Virus record (IMG/VR): IMGVR_UViG_3300023202_000142
Location: 1-64,000 of that record
Length of the DNA stretch: 64,000 bases
From: a virus
Direction: 5' to 3' (one strand)
Shown here: in pieces, positions 41,491 to 49,013 of the stretch
Layout: every line of letters starts with the position of its first letter
Position numbering within the stretch: the first letter of the stretch is position 1
Notes under the pieces: model-generated
What the model saw: only the letters and a program-made list of their open reading frames with translations
What the model was told of the DNA's origin: nothing
Databases searched by the model: none
Translations under genes and position numbers: made by a program

Positions 41491-41780
41491 GCGAGACCAA
41501 AGCAAAATCGACATCCGTTATCCATCTGGTCGTCGAGGTCGACAGCGAAAGTGTCTGGGGTGACGACTGCACCATGGCACAGGTCGCCAAACAAGCCCGT
41601 GAAGCCGCAGCGGAGCACTCCAGGCGGCTCGTCAGGCGCATCCTCGACAATGCTGAGGGTGAGTATGGTTATCTGCGTATTCGCCAGGTTACCGTGGAGC
41701 AAGAGATCAAGGTCAAGCTGATCTCAGGCCGCTCCGAGACCTATTCGGTCCGACAGGGGGATCTGTGTACGTCGGACTGA
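41487..41780 (+). CDS. hypothetical protein, 97 aa
   Basis: GTG start behind GAGGAGGAAGA (MSETKAKSTSVIHLVVEVDS). Ferredoxin-like strand/helix order predicted. No family known. Confidence 0.74.
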   Translation: MSETKAKSTSVIHLVVEVDSESVWGDDCTMAQVAKQAREAAAEHSRRLVRRILDNAEGEYGYLRIRQVTVEQEIKVKLISGRSETYSVRQGDLCTSD

Positions 41781-42016
41781 TGATCGTCGCACTACTTACC
41801 GGCTGGTGGTTCATTGTTCCGACCTGGACCGCTCACGCCTTTCTTCAAGCACTTCACCGAGCACTGGACAGGGTCATCGCATGGGCGAGTTCACCGTTAA
41901 GAAGTTCGCTGAGGCCCTTCTGGGCAAAGAGGAAGGCCAGAAGGTCATCCAAGAGGCCCGTGACAACCATCAGCGCCTCCTTCACTGTGCCGTACCCCAC
42001 GACTTCGAGCTGGTAG
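41765..42016 (+). CDS. possible small membrane protein, uncertain 3' end
   Basis: GTG start at 41765; LMIVALLTGWWFIVPTWTAH is a clear membrane helix. The frame runs far into the next gene, and its last 40 residues look unnatural. The true protein may be shorter through another one-base error. Confidence 0.4.
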   Translation: MYVGLMIVALLTGWWFIVPTWTAHAFLQALHRALDRVIAWASSPLRSSLRPFWAKRKARRSSKRPVTTISASFTVPYPTTSSW

Positions 42017-42264
42017 ACACCCGTCCATCGAAGGCCAGGTGCAAGAAATGCGGTGGGATCATCAGCGGTTCCGCGATGACCTGGTACAACCGGGGCCTAC
42101 GACACGCCGGGATCCAGAAGAATCCATACCACTGCGAGGACTGCGGTAAGCTCATCGATGCCGACAACCCCGAGGAAGCCGCCTGGAGCGGGCCTGACGG
42201 TGCTACCGTAGTATGTCTGGAGTGCGAACCGGACTGGCGAAAACCGTCCGACGATCCCCCTTGA
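41881..42264 (+). CDS. zinc-ribbon protein, 127 aa
   Basis: MGEFTVKKFAEALLGKEEGQ starts a helical segment; CKKCGG, CEDCGK and CLECE give two zinc sites in the C-terminal two thirds. Ends just before promoter P12. Confidence 0.75.
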   Translation: MGEFTVKKFAEALLGKEEGQKVIQEARDNHQRLLHCAVPHDFELVDTRPSKARCKKCGGIISGSAMTWYNRGLRHAGIQKNPYHCEDCGKLIDADNPEEAAWSGPDGATVVCLECEPDWRKPSDDPP

Positions 42265-42289
42265 CATGTGAACAGCGTGCACATAGCGT
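42261..42289 (+). promoter_or_regulatory. promoter P12, consensus -35
   Basis: TTGACA, 17 nt containing GTGCAC, TAGCGT. GGGAGAG lies before the ATG at 42314. Among the best matches to a sigma-70-type promoter in the window. Confidence 0.75.
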
Positions 42290-42313
42290 GGAAAATCTGA
42301 ACAGGGAGAGATC

Positions 42314-43240
42314 ATGAAACACCTGATCAAGGCTGTGAGCTACCGGGTGCGCAACGATGCTGACATCGTTTGGCAGTCCGACATCAAGAACGATGAGGTT
42401 CTGGTGCGCTTCGACGCTCCCAGGGATGCCGAGTTCGCCCAGGAGGTCATAACCACTGCCCTGAGCAACTTCGGCAACATGCCGATCATGATGTCTCCCA
42501 AGGACCTCAGTCGGCTTGAAGACACGATTCGGGGACTGATGAGCACGCCGCTGCGCGGCATTCACTTCAAGCTGTACGAAGACGGTACGGTTCGCGCTGA
42601 CTCCTGGGTGTTCGCTCAGGGCAGGGTGCCCCCGGAGATGCTTCACCGGGAACGAAACATCATCGAATCGATCGCCAACACCATTGGGGCCGAGGTGCCC
42701 AAGGACAACTACGAGGAGAAGGTCATGGAACCAGAAGACGAAAACACCCCCACGCGCCTACAGAAGGCGCGCAGCGCCGCAAAAGAGACCGGCGGCGACG
42801 CCAAGGATGCCATCATGGAGGGCCTTGAAGAGGCGGCTGTGATGGCGGGCTCCGAGGGCTTCGTGAATATCGTGAAGGAAGCGTTCAGCGACAGTTCGAT
42901 CTTCAGGGCCTTCCTCGAAACCGAGAAGGGTGAGCAGACCGCGTTGCTGATGAGCGGCCTGGTCATGCACTGGGCAGCCACGGCCGGCCTGGTGCCGGAG
43001 TCCGGGGCGAACCAGGTCAAGCGTGTCACGAAGGTCATGATGCGCAACTCGACGCGCACCTTTGCGCTGCCTCAATTCCGGTGGGCCAAGGACATGGCGT
43101 TCAAGATGGTGAAACACGCCATCAGCCTGAAGGTTCCGTCGACCCCCGAAGAGATGATGTCGTTGGCTTACGAAGAGCCCGCCGATGCCTCGGAGTTCGA
43201 GGTCGAGGAACGCGAGACCGAAAAGGTCCCCGCCAAGTAG
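42314..43240 (+). CDS. hypothetical protein behind a strong promoter, 308 aa
   Basis: MKHLIKAVSYRVRNDADIVW opens an alpha/beta domain (about 1-130). A charged linker (MEPEDENTPTRLQKARS) and a helical domain (145-285) follow, with an acidic tail. Not recognised. Its own strong promoter and size suggest an abundant early protein, which is inference only. Confidence 0.78.
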   Translation: MKHLIKAVSYRVRNDADIVWQSDIKNDEVLVRFDAPRDAEFAQEVITTALSNFGNMPIMMSPKDLSRLEDTIRGLMSTPLRGIHFKLYEDGTVRADSWVFAQGRVPPEMLHRERNIIESIANTIGAEVPKDNYEEKVMEPEDENTPTRLQKARSAAKETGGDAKDAIMEGLEEAAVMAGSEGFVNIVKEAFSDSSIFRAFLETEKGEQTALLMSGLVMHWAATAGLVPESGANQVKRVTKVMMRNSTRTFALPQFRWAKDMAFKMVKHAISLKVPSTPEEMMSLAYEEPADASEFEVEERETEKVPAK

Positions 43241-43246
43241 GGCACC

Positions 43247-43585
43247 ATGAAGGTTCGCAACAAACAGTGCAAAGCGTGTCCCTGGAGGGTCTCAACGGAT
43301 CCCGATCGAGACATCCCGGGCGGTTATGACCGAGAACTTCATCGCGGTCTCAGCGAGACAATCGCGGAGCCCGCGACCCTCAACACCTCGTCAGGCGGGA
43401 TGATGGCATGTCACGAGTCGAACCCCGATGGCGGTGAGTACCCCTGTGTTGGATGGCTCTGGCACCAACTCGGGCGAGGCAATAACCTGCCCCTTAGACT
43501 TCTGGCACTGCAGGGCCACTTCGACGACATCGAGGTCGACGGTCCCCAGCACACCTGTTTCGAGGACACGCTACCCGATGACTGA
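43247..43585 (+). CDS. DUF6283-like cysteine protein, 112 aa
   Basis: CKACPWRVSTDPDRDIPGGY, then MMACHESNPDGGEYPCVGWL match the Cys pattern and WR/GWL motifs of DUF6283, a small family frequent in actinophages. Four cysteines probably bind metal. Confidence 0.75.
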   Translation: MKVRNKQCKACPWRVSTDPDRDIPGGYDRELHRGLSETIAEPATLNTSSGGMMACHESNPDGGEYPCVGWLWHQLGRGNNLPLRLLALQGHFDDIEVDGPQHTCFEDTLPDD

Positions 43586-43925
43586 CTCCGTATTCAGTAG
43601 CAGAACACCGTTCAACATCGGCGGACAGCATTATGCGCTCGACGAGATGGAGAACGCTCCCCTGGCATCCGTCGGAGCAACCCGGCAGGGCGAGATCCCC
43701 GAAGAACTCACCGTCCCCGACTACATCTCAGAAGATGTCGCCGAGGAGTGGTTGAGGGGCTACGTTGCCGCTGCTGCAAGCGATGGCCGCTGCCCCCGAT
43801 GCCTGAGCTGGAACGTTAAAGAGAGCCGCTTCAGAATGCTCAGGGGCGCCGAGGAATGGAAACGAAACTGTCAGGACTGCAGCCTCCTCTCAACCTTCAC
43901 CAAAAGAACCAAGGGCAGGCGATGA
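43578..43925 (+). CDS. hypothetical protein with C-terminal zinc ribbon, 115 aa
   Basis: MTDSVFSSRTPFNIGGQHYA; CPRCLSW and CQDCSLL near 73-102 form a ribbon; basic end (KRTKGRR). Unassigned. Confidence 0.74.
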   Translation: MTDSVFSSRTPFNIGGQHYALDEMENAPLASVGATRQGEIPEELTVPDYISEDVAEEWLRGYVAAAASDGRCPRCLSWNVKESRFRMLRGAEEWKRNCQDCSLLSTFTKRTKGRR

Positions 43926-44185
43926 ACTATCTTGATCTGGTGCCAGAGTCGTTGCGCGGTAAGACGTGGAGCGCTGCAGGCATGACACTTACTGACACCC
44001 ACCTCGCCAAAGTGGTCGAGAATCTTCATGTCGGAGATCCGCCTTACCGTGGCGTCGATATGCAGCGCAGCGGCCGCCGCTTCGATCGAGCTGCCCAACT
44101 GCTGAGGAAGGCCGGCGTCATCGAGTATGACCGCCACAAGACTCGCTGGGTCCTCAGTGAAGCCACGCTGGAGCGGATCGAGTAA
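43922..44185 (+). CDS. putative winged-helix protein, 87 aa
   Basis: MNYLDLVPESLRGKTWSAAG followed by AAQLLRKAGVIEYDRHKTRW resembles a helix-turn-helix with a wing ending in WVLSEATLERIE. DNA binding is inference from layout. Confidence 0.6.
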   Translation: MNYLDLVPESLRGKTWSAAGMTLTDTHLAKVVENLHVGDPPYRGVDMQRSGRRFDRAAQLLRKAGVIEYDRHKTRWVLSEATLERIE

Positions 44186-44406
44186 TGAGGAAGGGTGAGG
44201 TCTACAGGTGGGCCCAGAAGAACGACCTGGATTGGTCCAGCGAGTTCTGTGACGGCCTTCAACGCGCTCTGGCCCACACCGGCGAATTGCGATCTGTACA
44301 GCTAACCATTCTGCGGTCGGCCTTCCAGGTGTTCGGTGGCGACACCTTCAGGGACGCCCAGAAGAAAATGCTGCAGCTCCGCAAGTTACGAGAAGAGCCG
44401 GAGTGA
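44185..44406 (+). CDS. small helical protein, 73 aa
   Basis: MRKGEVYRWAQKNDLDWSSE; basic helices ending KMLQLRKLREEPE. Start shares one base with the previous stop (TAATG). Confidence 0.72.
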   Translation: MRKGEVYRWAQKNDLDWSSEFCDGLQRALAHTGELRSVQLTILRSAFQVFGGDTFRDAQKKMLQLRKLREEPE

Positions 44407-44415
44407 ACTGCCATC

Positions 44416-44427
44416 GCACCCGGGTGC
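44416..44427. promoter_or_regulatory. palindrome GCACCCGGGTGC
   Basis: Exact 12-bp palindrome 9 nt after a stop codon and about 90 nt before the next start. Also at 1154, 17212, 27429 and 53686. Candidate operator. Confidence 0.5.
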
Positions 44428-44473
44428 AGAATCTGTCGCGCCGGACCAGCTCTGCACTTGGTTCGACGTCTGA

Positions 44474-44520
44474 CATCATGCATGATGGGGCGGCCTACAG
44501 TGACCCCGTGAGGAGTAGAG
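44474..44520 (+). promoter_or_regulatory. promoter region with palindrome CATCATGCATGATG
   Basis: The perfect 14-bp palindrome is at 44474-44487, followed by TACAGT about 13 nt later and GTGAGGAG before the ATG at 44521. The palindrome may be the operator of this unit. Confidence 0.5.
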
Positions 44521-44916
44521 ATGTCAGACGTGACCACAATGATCGAGAGCTTCCTCGGAGACGGCGGCCTCGCCCTGAACGAGGCGGCAAAGGCCAGCCC
44601 GGTGAGGACTAAGGTCAAAATGGCAAAAGACCTGGAGACTCGCCTCCTGAAGCCCCTCAAGAAAGAACTGAACTGCCTTGGGTGGACGGTGCCTGGAGCC
44701 GAAATCGGATTCATCAACAAGGGCGGGTTCACGCTCGACCTCAAGGTCAGCTACCCTTTTCATCCCGAGTTCCCGAAGGACCCCAAAAAGGTCGCCGGAG
44801 AACTGGAAGCGGCTGTCAAGAAGGCGCTTTCTACGCGGGGCCAGATGAAGATGGATGTGCTCAGCCGGTATGAGAAGGATCGCACCGCAAGTATCGACAT
44901 CGCGTTCTGGAAGTGA
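44521..44916 (+). CDS. tag-bearing hypothetical protein, 131 aa
   Basis: MSDVTTMIESFLGDGGLALN is a divergent member of the N-terminal tag family and resembles the start of the gene at 63704 (MANLTTTLMENFL). The body has a helical segment and a beta-rich domain ending SIDIAFWK. Located just before the tagged HicA-like gene. Confidence 0.75.
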   Translation: MSDVTTMIESFLGDGGLALNEAAKASPVRTKVKMAKDLETRLLKPLKKELNCLGWTVPGAEIGFINKGGFTLDLKVSYPFHPEFPKDPKKVAGELEAAVKKALSTRGQMKMDVLSRYEKDRTASIDIAFWK

Positions 44917-44919
44917 TCC

Positions 44920-45162
44920 ATGAACTTGATCGACCGAATCGATGCCCTCCTGGAGATGCGGCCACGCAAGGTACGCAAACGCCTGCGTAAGGCCGGCTGC
45001 AAGGAGCTGCGCCAGAAGGGCTCCCATCTCAGGGTGAGCTGCCCGCCGGACGACCGGAAATCCACGATCCCTGTCCACAAGGGCAAGGACATCAAGAAGG
45101 GCACCCTGAAATCGATCGAGAAGGACCTCGACATCGACATCGATGGTGACGGCAGACCCTGA
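44920..45162 (+). CDS. HicA-like mRNA-interferase-fold protein with N-terminal tag, 80 aa
   Basis: Residues 1-12 are the tag (MNLIDRIDALLE). Residues 16-75 match HicA/YcfA: KVRKRLRKAGCKELRQ, KGSHLRVS with the catalytic-type His36, then TIPVHKGKDIKKGTLKSIEK. HicA toxins are small dsRBD-fold RNases. No HicB antitoxin gene adjoins. With the tag, a packaged and injected RNase-like effector is an attractive but unproven reading. Confidence 0.78.
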   Translation: MNLIDRIDALLEMRPRKVRKRLRKAGCKELRQKGSHLRVSCPPDDRKSTIPVHKGKDIKKGTLKSIEKDLDIDIDGDGRP

Positions 45163-45175
45163 CGCACCTCCCGGG

Positions 45176-45210
45176 TAGACGACCCGCCTTGTCGTGTGTA
45201 GTCTGTGCAC
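45176..45210 (+). promoter_or_regulatory. promoter P13, leaderless start
   Basis: TAGACG, 17 nt, TAGTCT (45199-45204), GTGCAC, ATG at 45211. Parallel to P11 and P14. Confidence 0.6.
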
Positions 45211-45990
45211 ATGGCACGACCTGACATCGAAACCGTTCGAACAGTCTGTTCAGACCCTGGCTGTGAAGCCGAGTACACCGACGTCGTTCAGTACGTCTCA
45301 CCCCTGAACCATCTATGGGAGTGCTCGAAATGCCGACGCATCGGGCACACCGTCGACACCTCTGGGATCGAGATCGTCAGTGGCCCTGATGCGGTCTGGA
45401 AGCGACCGCTGTTATACCTGGACCGGCCTGAAGCCCTCCTCGCATCCGTGAGACACTTCAACAGAGCCAATGAGCCCCGCAAGGCGGACATCCTCGCGGA
45501 CCTGCTTCCCGACACCTGGCTGATCGAAAGCAACCACGCCAAACCACCCGAGGAAAGGTATCGGTGTGATTTTCCCAGACACGTCAAGGACGCCCTGGTA
45601 ATGCCGGTGCGGACAAAGTCCGGCGACACCTGGTCACTAGTCGTCTGGAGACCCAATGATGTTCTCCGTGGCGCCTATCTCGTCGACAAGGCTCCGACAC
45701 CTGAGCGCAACGAGGTCGTCGAGGCAGTTCCGCCACTGAAGAAACCATGGACGCTCACGTTCAAGCGTCCGTCGAGGAGCCCGTCACCCTACATTGAAGA
45801 ATGGCTCAACAAATACCCTAACCAGCGCGGCTGGGGCGATCATCTGGCACTAGAAAAGCACCGTGAGGCCGTCAAAGACATTCTGGAGTCCGGCGTTGAG
45901 CCCGACGGGGTTACCGGGGTCTTGCTCAGAAAATACGGAGGTGCACCGAGCCCCACAGCGATTGAGGCGTTTATCAGGGAGCTGACGTGA
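45211..45990 (+). CDS. hypothetical protein with N-terminal zinc site, 259 aa
   Basis: VCSDPGCEAEYTDVVQ and WECSKCRRIGHT form a zinc knuckle at 10-45. The rest is alpha/beta with LADLLPDTWLIESNHAKPPE and a helical C-terminus. N-terminal layout resembles the protein at 40727 (CETCRSLGRL). Confidence 0.76.
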   Translation: MARPDIETVRTVCSDPGCEAEYTDVVQYVSPLNHLWECSKCRRIGHTVDTSGIEIVSGPDAVWKRPLLYLDRPEALLASVRHFNRANEPRKADILADLLPDTWLIESNHAKPPEERYRCDFPRHVKDALVMPVRTKSGDTWSLVVWRPNDVLRGAYLVDKAPTPERNEVVEAVPPLKKPWTLTFKRPSRSPSPYIEEWLNKYPNQRGWGDHLALEKHREAVKDILESGVEPDGVTGVLLRKYGGAPSPTAIEAFIRELT

Positions 45991-46250
45991 GGGACGAGAG
46001 CAAGTTCAGAAGCCCATTTGGGCCGATTAAGTTGCCTGACCAGGCAATGAAGCCTTGGGGAACGGTCTTCTATCCCGACGGCTCGAAACGGCGCGTCTGG
46101 ATGATTTACGCTGCCTCCGGGGTGCCACTGGGATTCGCCTACCAGGTCTTTTGCAATCTGATCCCCCACGAACTCACCGAGATCAAGCCAATGGAGCAAC
46201 CCGTTGGTACTGTGTTTTTCGAGAACTACACGAGGAACCATGATCTCTGA
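45987..46250 (+). CDS. hypothetical protein, 87 aa
   Basis: GTG start overlapping the previous stop (MRDESKFRSPFGPIKLPDQA). Strand-rich with aromatic residues. Unassigned. Confidence 0.72.
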   Translation: MRDESKFRSPFGPIKLPDQAMKPWGTVFYPDGSKRRVWMIYAASGVPLGFAYQVFCNLIPHELTEIKPMEQPVGTVFFENYTRNHDL

Positions 46251-46401
46251 CTGGTGGCATACCCTCACTGAACCCCCGGTCCTGTACGATATCGGGACAT
46301 TGAGTCACCCCCTGCTGGTATGGGCATGGACGTCTCAGGAGAAGATGCGCTGGGCGCTATTCATCGAAAAACGCTACCCCTCGAAACGGAGGTTTGATTG
46401 A
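46240..46401 (+). CDS. small protein, 53 aa
   Basis: MISDWWHTLTEPPVLYDIGT; Trp-rich with a hydrophobic segment (LSHPLLVWAWTS) and basic end. Bridges two genes by overlaps. Confidence 0.68.
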   Translation: MISDWWHTLTEPPVLYDIGTLSHPLLVWAWTSQEKMRWALFIEKRYPSKRRFD

Positions 46402-46829
46402 AGCTCGTGATCGCAGGGTCCAGAGGTATCGTTTCACACGACCACTGGTCGAAGCTGATACAGCTCATCGAAGAACTCGCCGAACTGGCCGACTCCTACC
46501 CTACCGAGGTCTTGCACGGCGGCAACATGCAAAGCCCGGATCGATTCGGGAACGAGTTGGCCGCGTCGTATGACTGCCTGGAAGTCGTCATCGCACCGGA
46601 CTACGATGCCGCGCGACGTAAGGGCATCCCCACCAAAGCAGCACCACAGATTCGCAACAACCAGCTCGCCGACCGCGGCGACGCCCTGGTTGGTCTCTGG
46701 GATGGCCAGTCACCGGGCACCGAGTCGATGATGAAGCGGTTTAAGAAAGCGAGGAAGCCGTACCGGGTCTGGCGCGTCGACAACCACGAGATTCTCCGGT
46801 TCACTGATGCCCAGGTGAGTTTGTTTTGA
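46398..46829 (+). CDS. SLOG/DUF2493-family protein, 143 aa
   Basis: Predicted nucleotide- or NAD-derivative-binding Rossmann-like SLOG domain. It shows MKLVIAGSRGIVSHDHW (GSRG), EVLHGGNMQSPDRFGNELA and DALVGLWDGQSPGTESMM. TTG start with TTGA overlap. Phage SLOG proteins may sense or process conflict-related nucleotides; the exact role is unknown. Confidence 0.82.
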   Translation: MKLVIAGSRGIVSHDHWSKLIQLIEELAELADSYPTEVLHGGNMQSPDRFGNELAASYDCLEVVIAPDYDAARRKGIPTKAAPQIRNNQLADRGDALVGLWDGQSPGTESMMKRFKKARKPYRVWRVDNHEILRFTDAQVSLF

Positions 46830-47074
46830 GCGATGACGGAGACATTCTGGTCCACGGCCTCGGCTTGACGCGCGACGAACTACGCGCCGGGATGCTCCGA
46901 CTGAAGATGTCGGGATGGCCGATTCATGACATCAGGGCCAGGATGGCATGCGACGGCAACCTCAGCCCTTGTCTCGGCTCAAGGGTCGCGGCAGAATGGG
47001 CCAACTGCAACGGAAAAGCGGATGATCATGAAGAGCAACGAGTTGACCGAGCGAATCGATCAGTTCCTGAGTGA
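46826..47074 (+). CDS. hypothetical protein, 82 aa
   Basis: TTG start by TTGA overlap (MSDDGDILVHGLGLTRDELR). The segment LRLKMSGWPIHDIRARMACD could be a helix-turn-helix. Overlaps the start of the next gene by 47 nt. Confidence 0.66.
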   Translation: MSDDGDILVHGLGLTRDELRAGMLRLKMSGWPIHDIRARMACDGNLSPCLGSRVAAEWANCNGKADDHEEQRVDRANRSVPE

Positions 47075-47410
47075 AGCCGGGATGCCCGTCTACTCGGACA
47101 CCCTCTGTCCGCAGAGGAGTTCGCTGAGAGGCTTTACGCGATCGAGGACTGGCTCACCAGCGCGGCGAGCGATGTGAAGGCGATCCGAAAGACGATTGAA
47201 GGGAGCCGACGGTCCGCGAAGCGAAATATCAAGCCGAATGATCCTCCGTTCAAGAAGTTCTGGGCAGGCGTCCCCGTCAAGAAAGTGTTCCAGCGGTTTG
47301 CGTTGATCGGGGCCAAAAACACCCGCGGTGACCTCAAGAAGGCCCGCGAGGCATACGATGAGCTGCTTAAGGACTTCCAGGCCACCATGAAGCACTTCAA
47401 CATCCGATGA
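47028..47410 (+). pseudogene. tag-bearing protein gene interrupted by a one-base frameshift
   Basis: MKSNELTERIDQFLSEAGMP gives the tag and reads to YSDTL near 47106. The coding continues as SAEEFAERLYAIEDWLTSA ... ATMKHFNIR in another frame to 47410. One extra C in CACCCTCTG would restore about 128 codons. Helical basic product. Confidence 0.65.
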
Positions 47411-47949
47411 GCCTCATCGAAACCATAGATGTCCTCCTGGAGCGCGACGATTACTTCGACGACCCCAGTTTCGTCTGGGCCACCTTGCTCGACAACGCGT
47501 TCGACACCCCAATGCGATCGATCCGGCAATCGGTAAAGCACCACCCCTTCGCACACCGTCACGCCTTCGCCATGATGGTGCGCAGCGACGAGCACTGGGA
47601 GCGCTTCAACTACGAAGAGGATCTCATCCTTGGCGCCCTGCTTCATCTGGCAAAGAAGCACAGACCGCTCAAGAAGTCCGTCAAGGCCATCAAGAAAGAC
47701 CTGCGACTGGGGAGCAAGAGAGCTTCGAAAAGCGATGTCGAGGAGCGCACCGGCATGTCGCCCCGTGAATGGGAGCGTGAGTACGAAAAATACATCGATA
47801 AGTGGATGGACCGCGAAGACGACGGCGTGCTCCGCGAGCTATCTATCTCCCCTGACAACATTGATTCGATCGGTGACCTGGAGCCCGACCAGGCGCGCAA
47901 GGCCAGAAAGTGGATCACCGACTACCAGAAGAAACAGGGCTGGAGATGA
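47407..47949 (+). CDS. tag-bearing helical protein, 180 aa
   Basis: MSLIETIDVLLERDDYFDDP carries the tag. The body is helical and highly charged (KKSVKAIKKDLRLGSKRASK). Start overlaps the previous stop by 4 nt. No enzymatic motif; could be an internal head or DNA-binding protein by composition. Confidence 0.76.
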   Translation: MSLIETIDVLLERDDYFDDPSFVWATLLDNAFDTPMRSIRQSVKHHPFAHRHAFAMMVRSDEHWERFNYEEDLILGALLHLAKKHRPLKKSVKAIKKDLRLGSKRASKSDVEERTGMSPREWEREYEKYIDKWMDREDDGVLRELSISPDNIDSIGDLEPDQARKARKWITDYQKKQGWR

Positions 47950-48317
47950 ACGTTGTAGGCGAGGCTGAACGCCTTCTCAGCGAAGCAGAAGACGATCTGC
48001 CGAGTCTTGAAGACTGGATCAACCGTGACCCCTTCTCGCGGGGAAAGAAGCGCCTGCAGCGCGAGAGAAAGGCCCTGAAAAAGAAGTGGGAGCGTGAGGT
48101 ATCCCGTGATCGCGCGCGCCTTCGAGGCGCAAGAAACGTCGTCGACAAGATCGCCGGCGATATGGGGCCGGAATGGAAGGACGAGGGCTACACTGACGCC
48201 GAGGTCGAATCGACAGCGTTCGGCACTGCGCACGACATGAGACCCGACCTTCGCTGGTGGTTGATCTGGAACCAGCACCGTGAAATCCCGCTGAAGTCGA
48301 TCCCGCTTCGCTGGTGA
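47946..48317 (+). CDS. tag-bearing basic protein, 123 aa
   Basis: MNVVGEAERLLSEAEDDLPS is a variant of the tag. Residues 35-75 are strongly basic helix (GKKRLQRERKALKKKWEREV). Ends one base before the convergent gene. Confidence 0.75.
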   Translation: MNVVGEAERLLSEAEDDLPSLEDWINRDPFSRGKKRLQRERKALKKKWEREVSRDRARLRGARNVVDKIAGDMGPEWKDEGYTDAEVESTAFGTAHDMRPDLRWWLIWNQHREIPLKSIPLRW

Positions 48318-48902
48318 CTACAGCGGTCGCATCCCCATCGACACCCTGAACTGCGAGATGAACTGCTTCACTGTGGGGATTTTCGCTCCGGTCTGATTGC
48401 GCAGCACCATCGCCGCCTTCATGAGGTCGTCAGCCTTGATGTGCTTCCTGGCCTTCTTGACGACCGTCTGCGGCCACAGTCGATTGGACTGGTCACTGGG
48501 GTGCCACGGGACGCCGCTGACGGTCTCCCACAGCAGGCTGGAGTTCTGGACGATGTTGCGGCCGGTCAGCAGGCGCTTGGCCTTCGATACCTGGACAACC
48601 TTCGCTGACGACAGCTTGATCGAGTCAGCGTGCCAGATCACTTCCTCGGGGTAGACGACCTGGGGATCCTGCTTCGTGGTGAAGATGACCGCGAAATTCC
48701 GGCTCGTCGCACGGCCGAGCTTGGTGGTTGCTACGCCGCCTACGAACTTGCCGCCCTCAGCCACCGCGTAGACCCCGTTCACGATGCTCGATTTATCTAG
48801 TCGTCGGGAGGACGCGATGGCCTCAGCTCCGACCTGGTCGGAAAAGTGGACGTAACGGACCTGGCGCGCTTCAAGCAAGATGTCAACGGCCTCAACGAGC
48901 AT
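48318..48902 (-). CDS. putative ADP-ribosyltransferase-like protein with N-terminal tag, 194 aa
   Basis: The ATG at 48902 (MLVEAVDILLEARQVRYVHF) is preceded by GGAGAG and puts the tag at the N-terminus; longer frames are rejected. HFSDQVGAEAIASSRRL (His19), NGVYAVAEGG (Tyr45) and PEEVIWHADSIK (Glu86/Glu87, Asp93) follow. The order resembles HYD1-type and related ART folds. T4 Alt, a packaged ART, is the functional parallel. Fold call is tentative. Confidence 0.6.
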   Translation of the reverse strand: MLVEAVDILLEARQVRYVHFSDQVGAEAIASSRRLDKSSIVNGVYAVAEGGKFVGGVATTKLGRATSRNFAVIFTTKQDPQVVYPEEVIWHADSIKLSSAKVVQVSKAKRLLTGRNIVQNSSLLWETVSGVPWHPSDQSNRLWPQTVVKKARKHIKADDLMKAAMVLRNQTGAKIPTVKQFISQFRVSMGMRPL

Positions 48903-48942
48903 GTCGGCGATTCTCTCCGACAAGCCCCGGAGACGCAACAGG

Positions 48943-48971
48943 TTGCTGTCTGCTGTCCCGTTGGGTACGTT
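48943..48971 (+). promoter_or_regulatory. promoter for the 49007 gene
   Basis: TTGCTG, 17 nt, TACGTT. Divergent from the ART-like gene. Confidence 0.5.
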
Positions 48972-48980
48972 CGGGGGACA

Positions 48981-49013
48981 GAGAAGACCATGCAAGGGAG
49001 AAGACCATGCAAG
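48981..49013 (+). repeat. tandem duplication spanning the start codon, with a 14-codon upstream ORF
   Basis: GAGAAGACCATGCAAG occurs at 48981 and again at 48998. The first copy's ATG (48990) opens a 14-aa frame ending at 49034, overlapping the real start at 49007 in another frame. It may modulate initiation. Confidence 0.6.

Noticed and set aside
48903-48995. Longer start for the ART-like protein
   Set aside because: The ATG at 48902 has GGAGAG upstream and begins exactly with the tag; the extension overlaps the divergent promoter.
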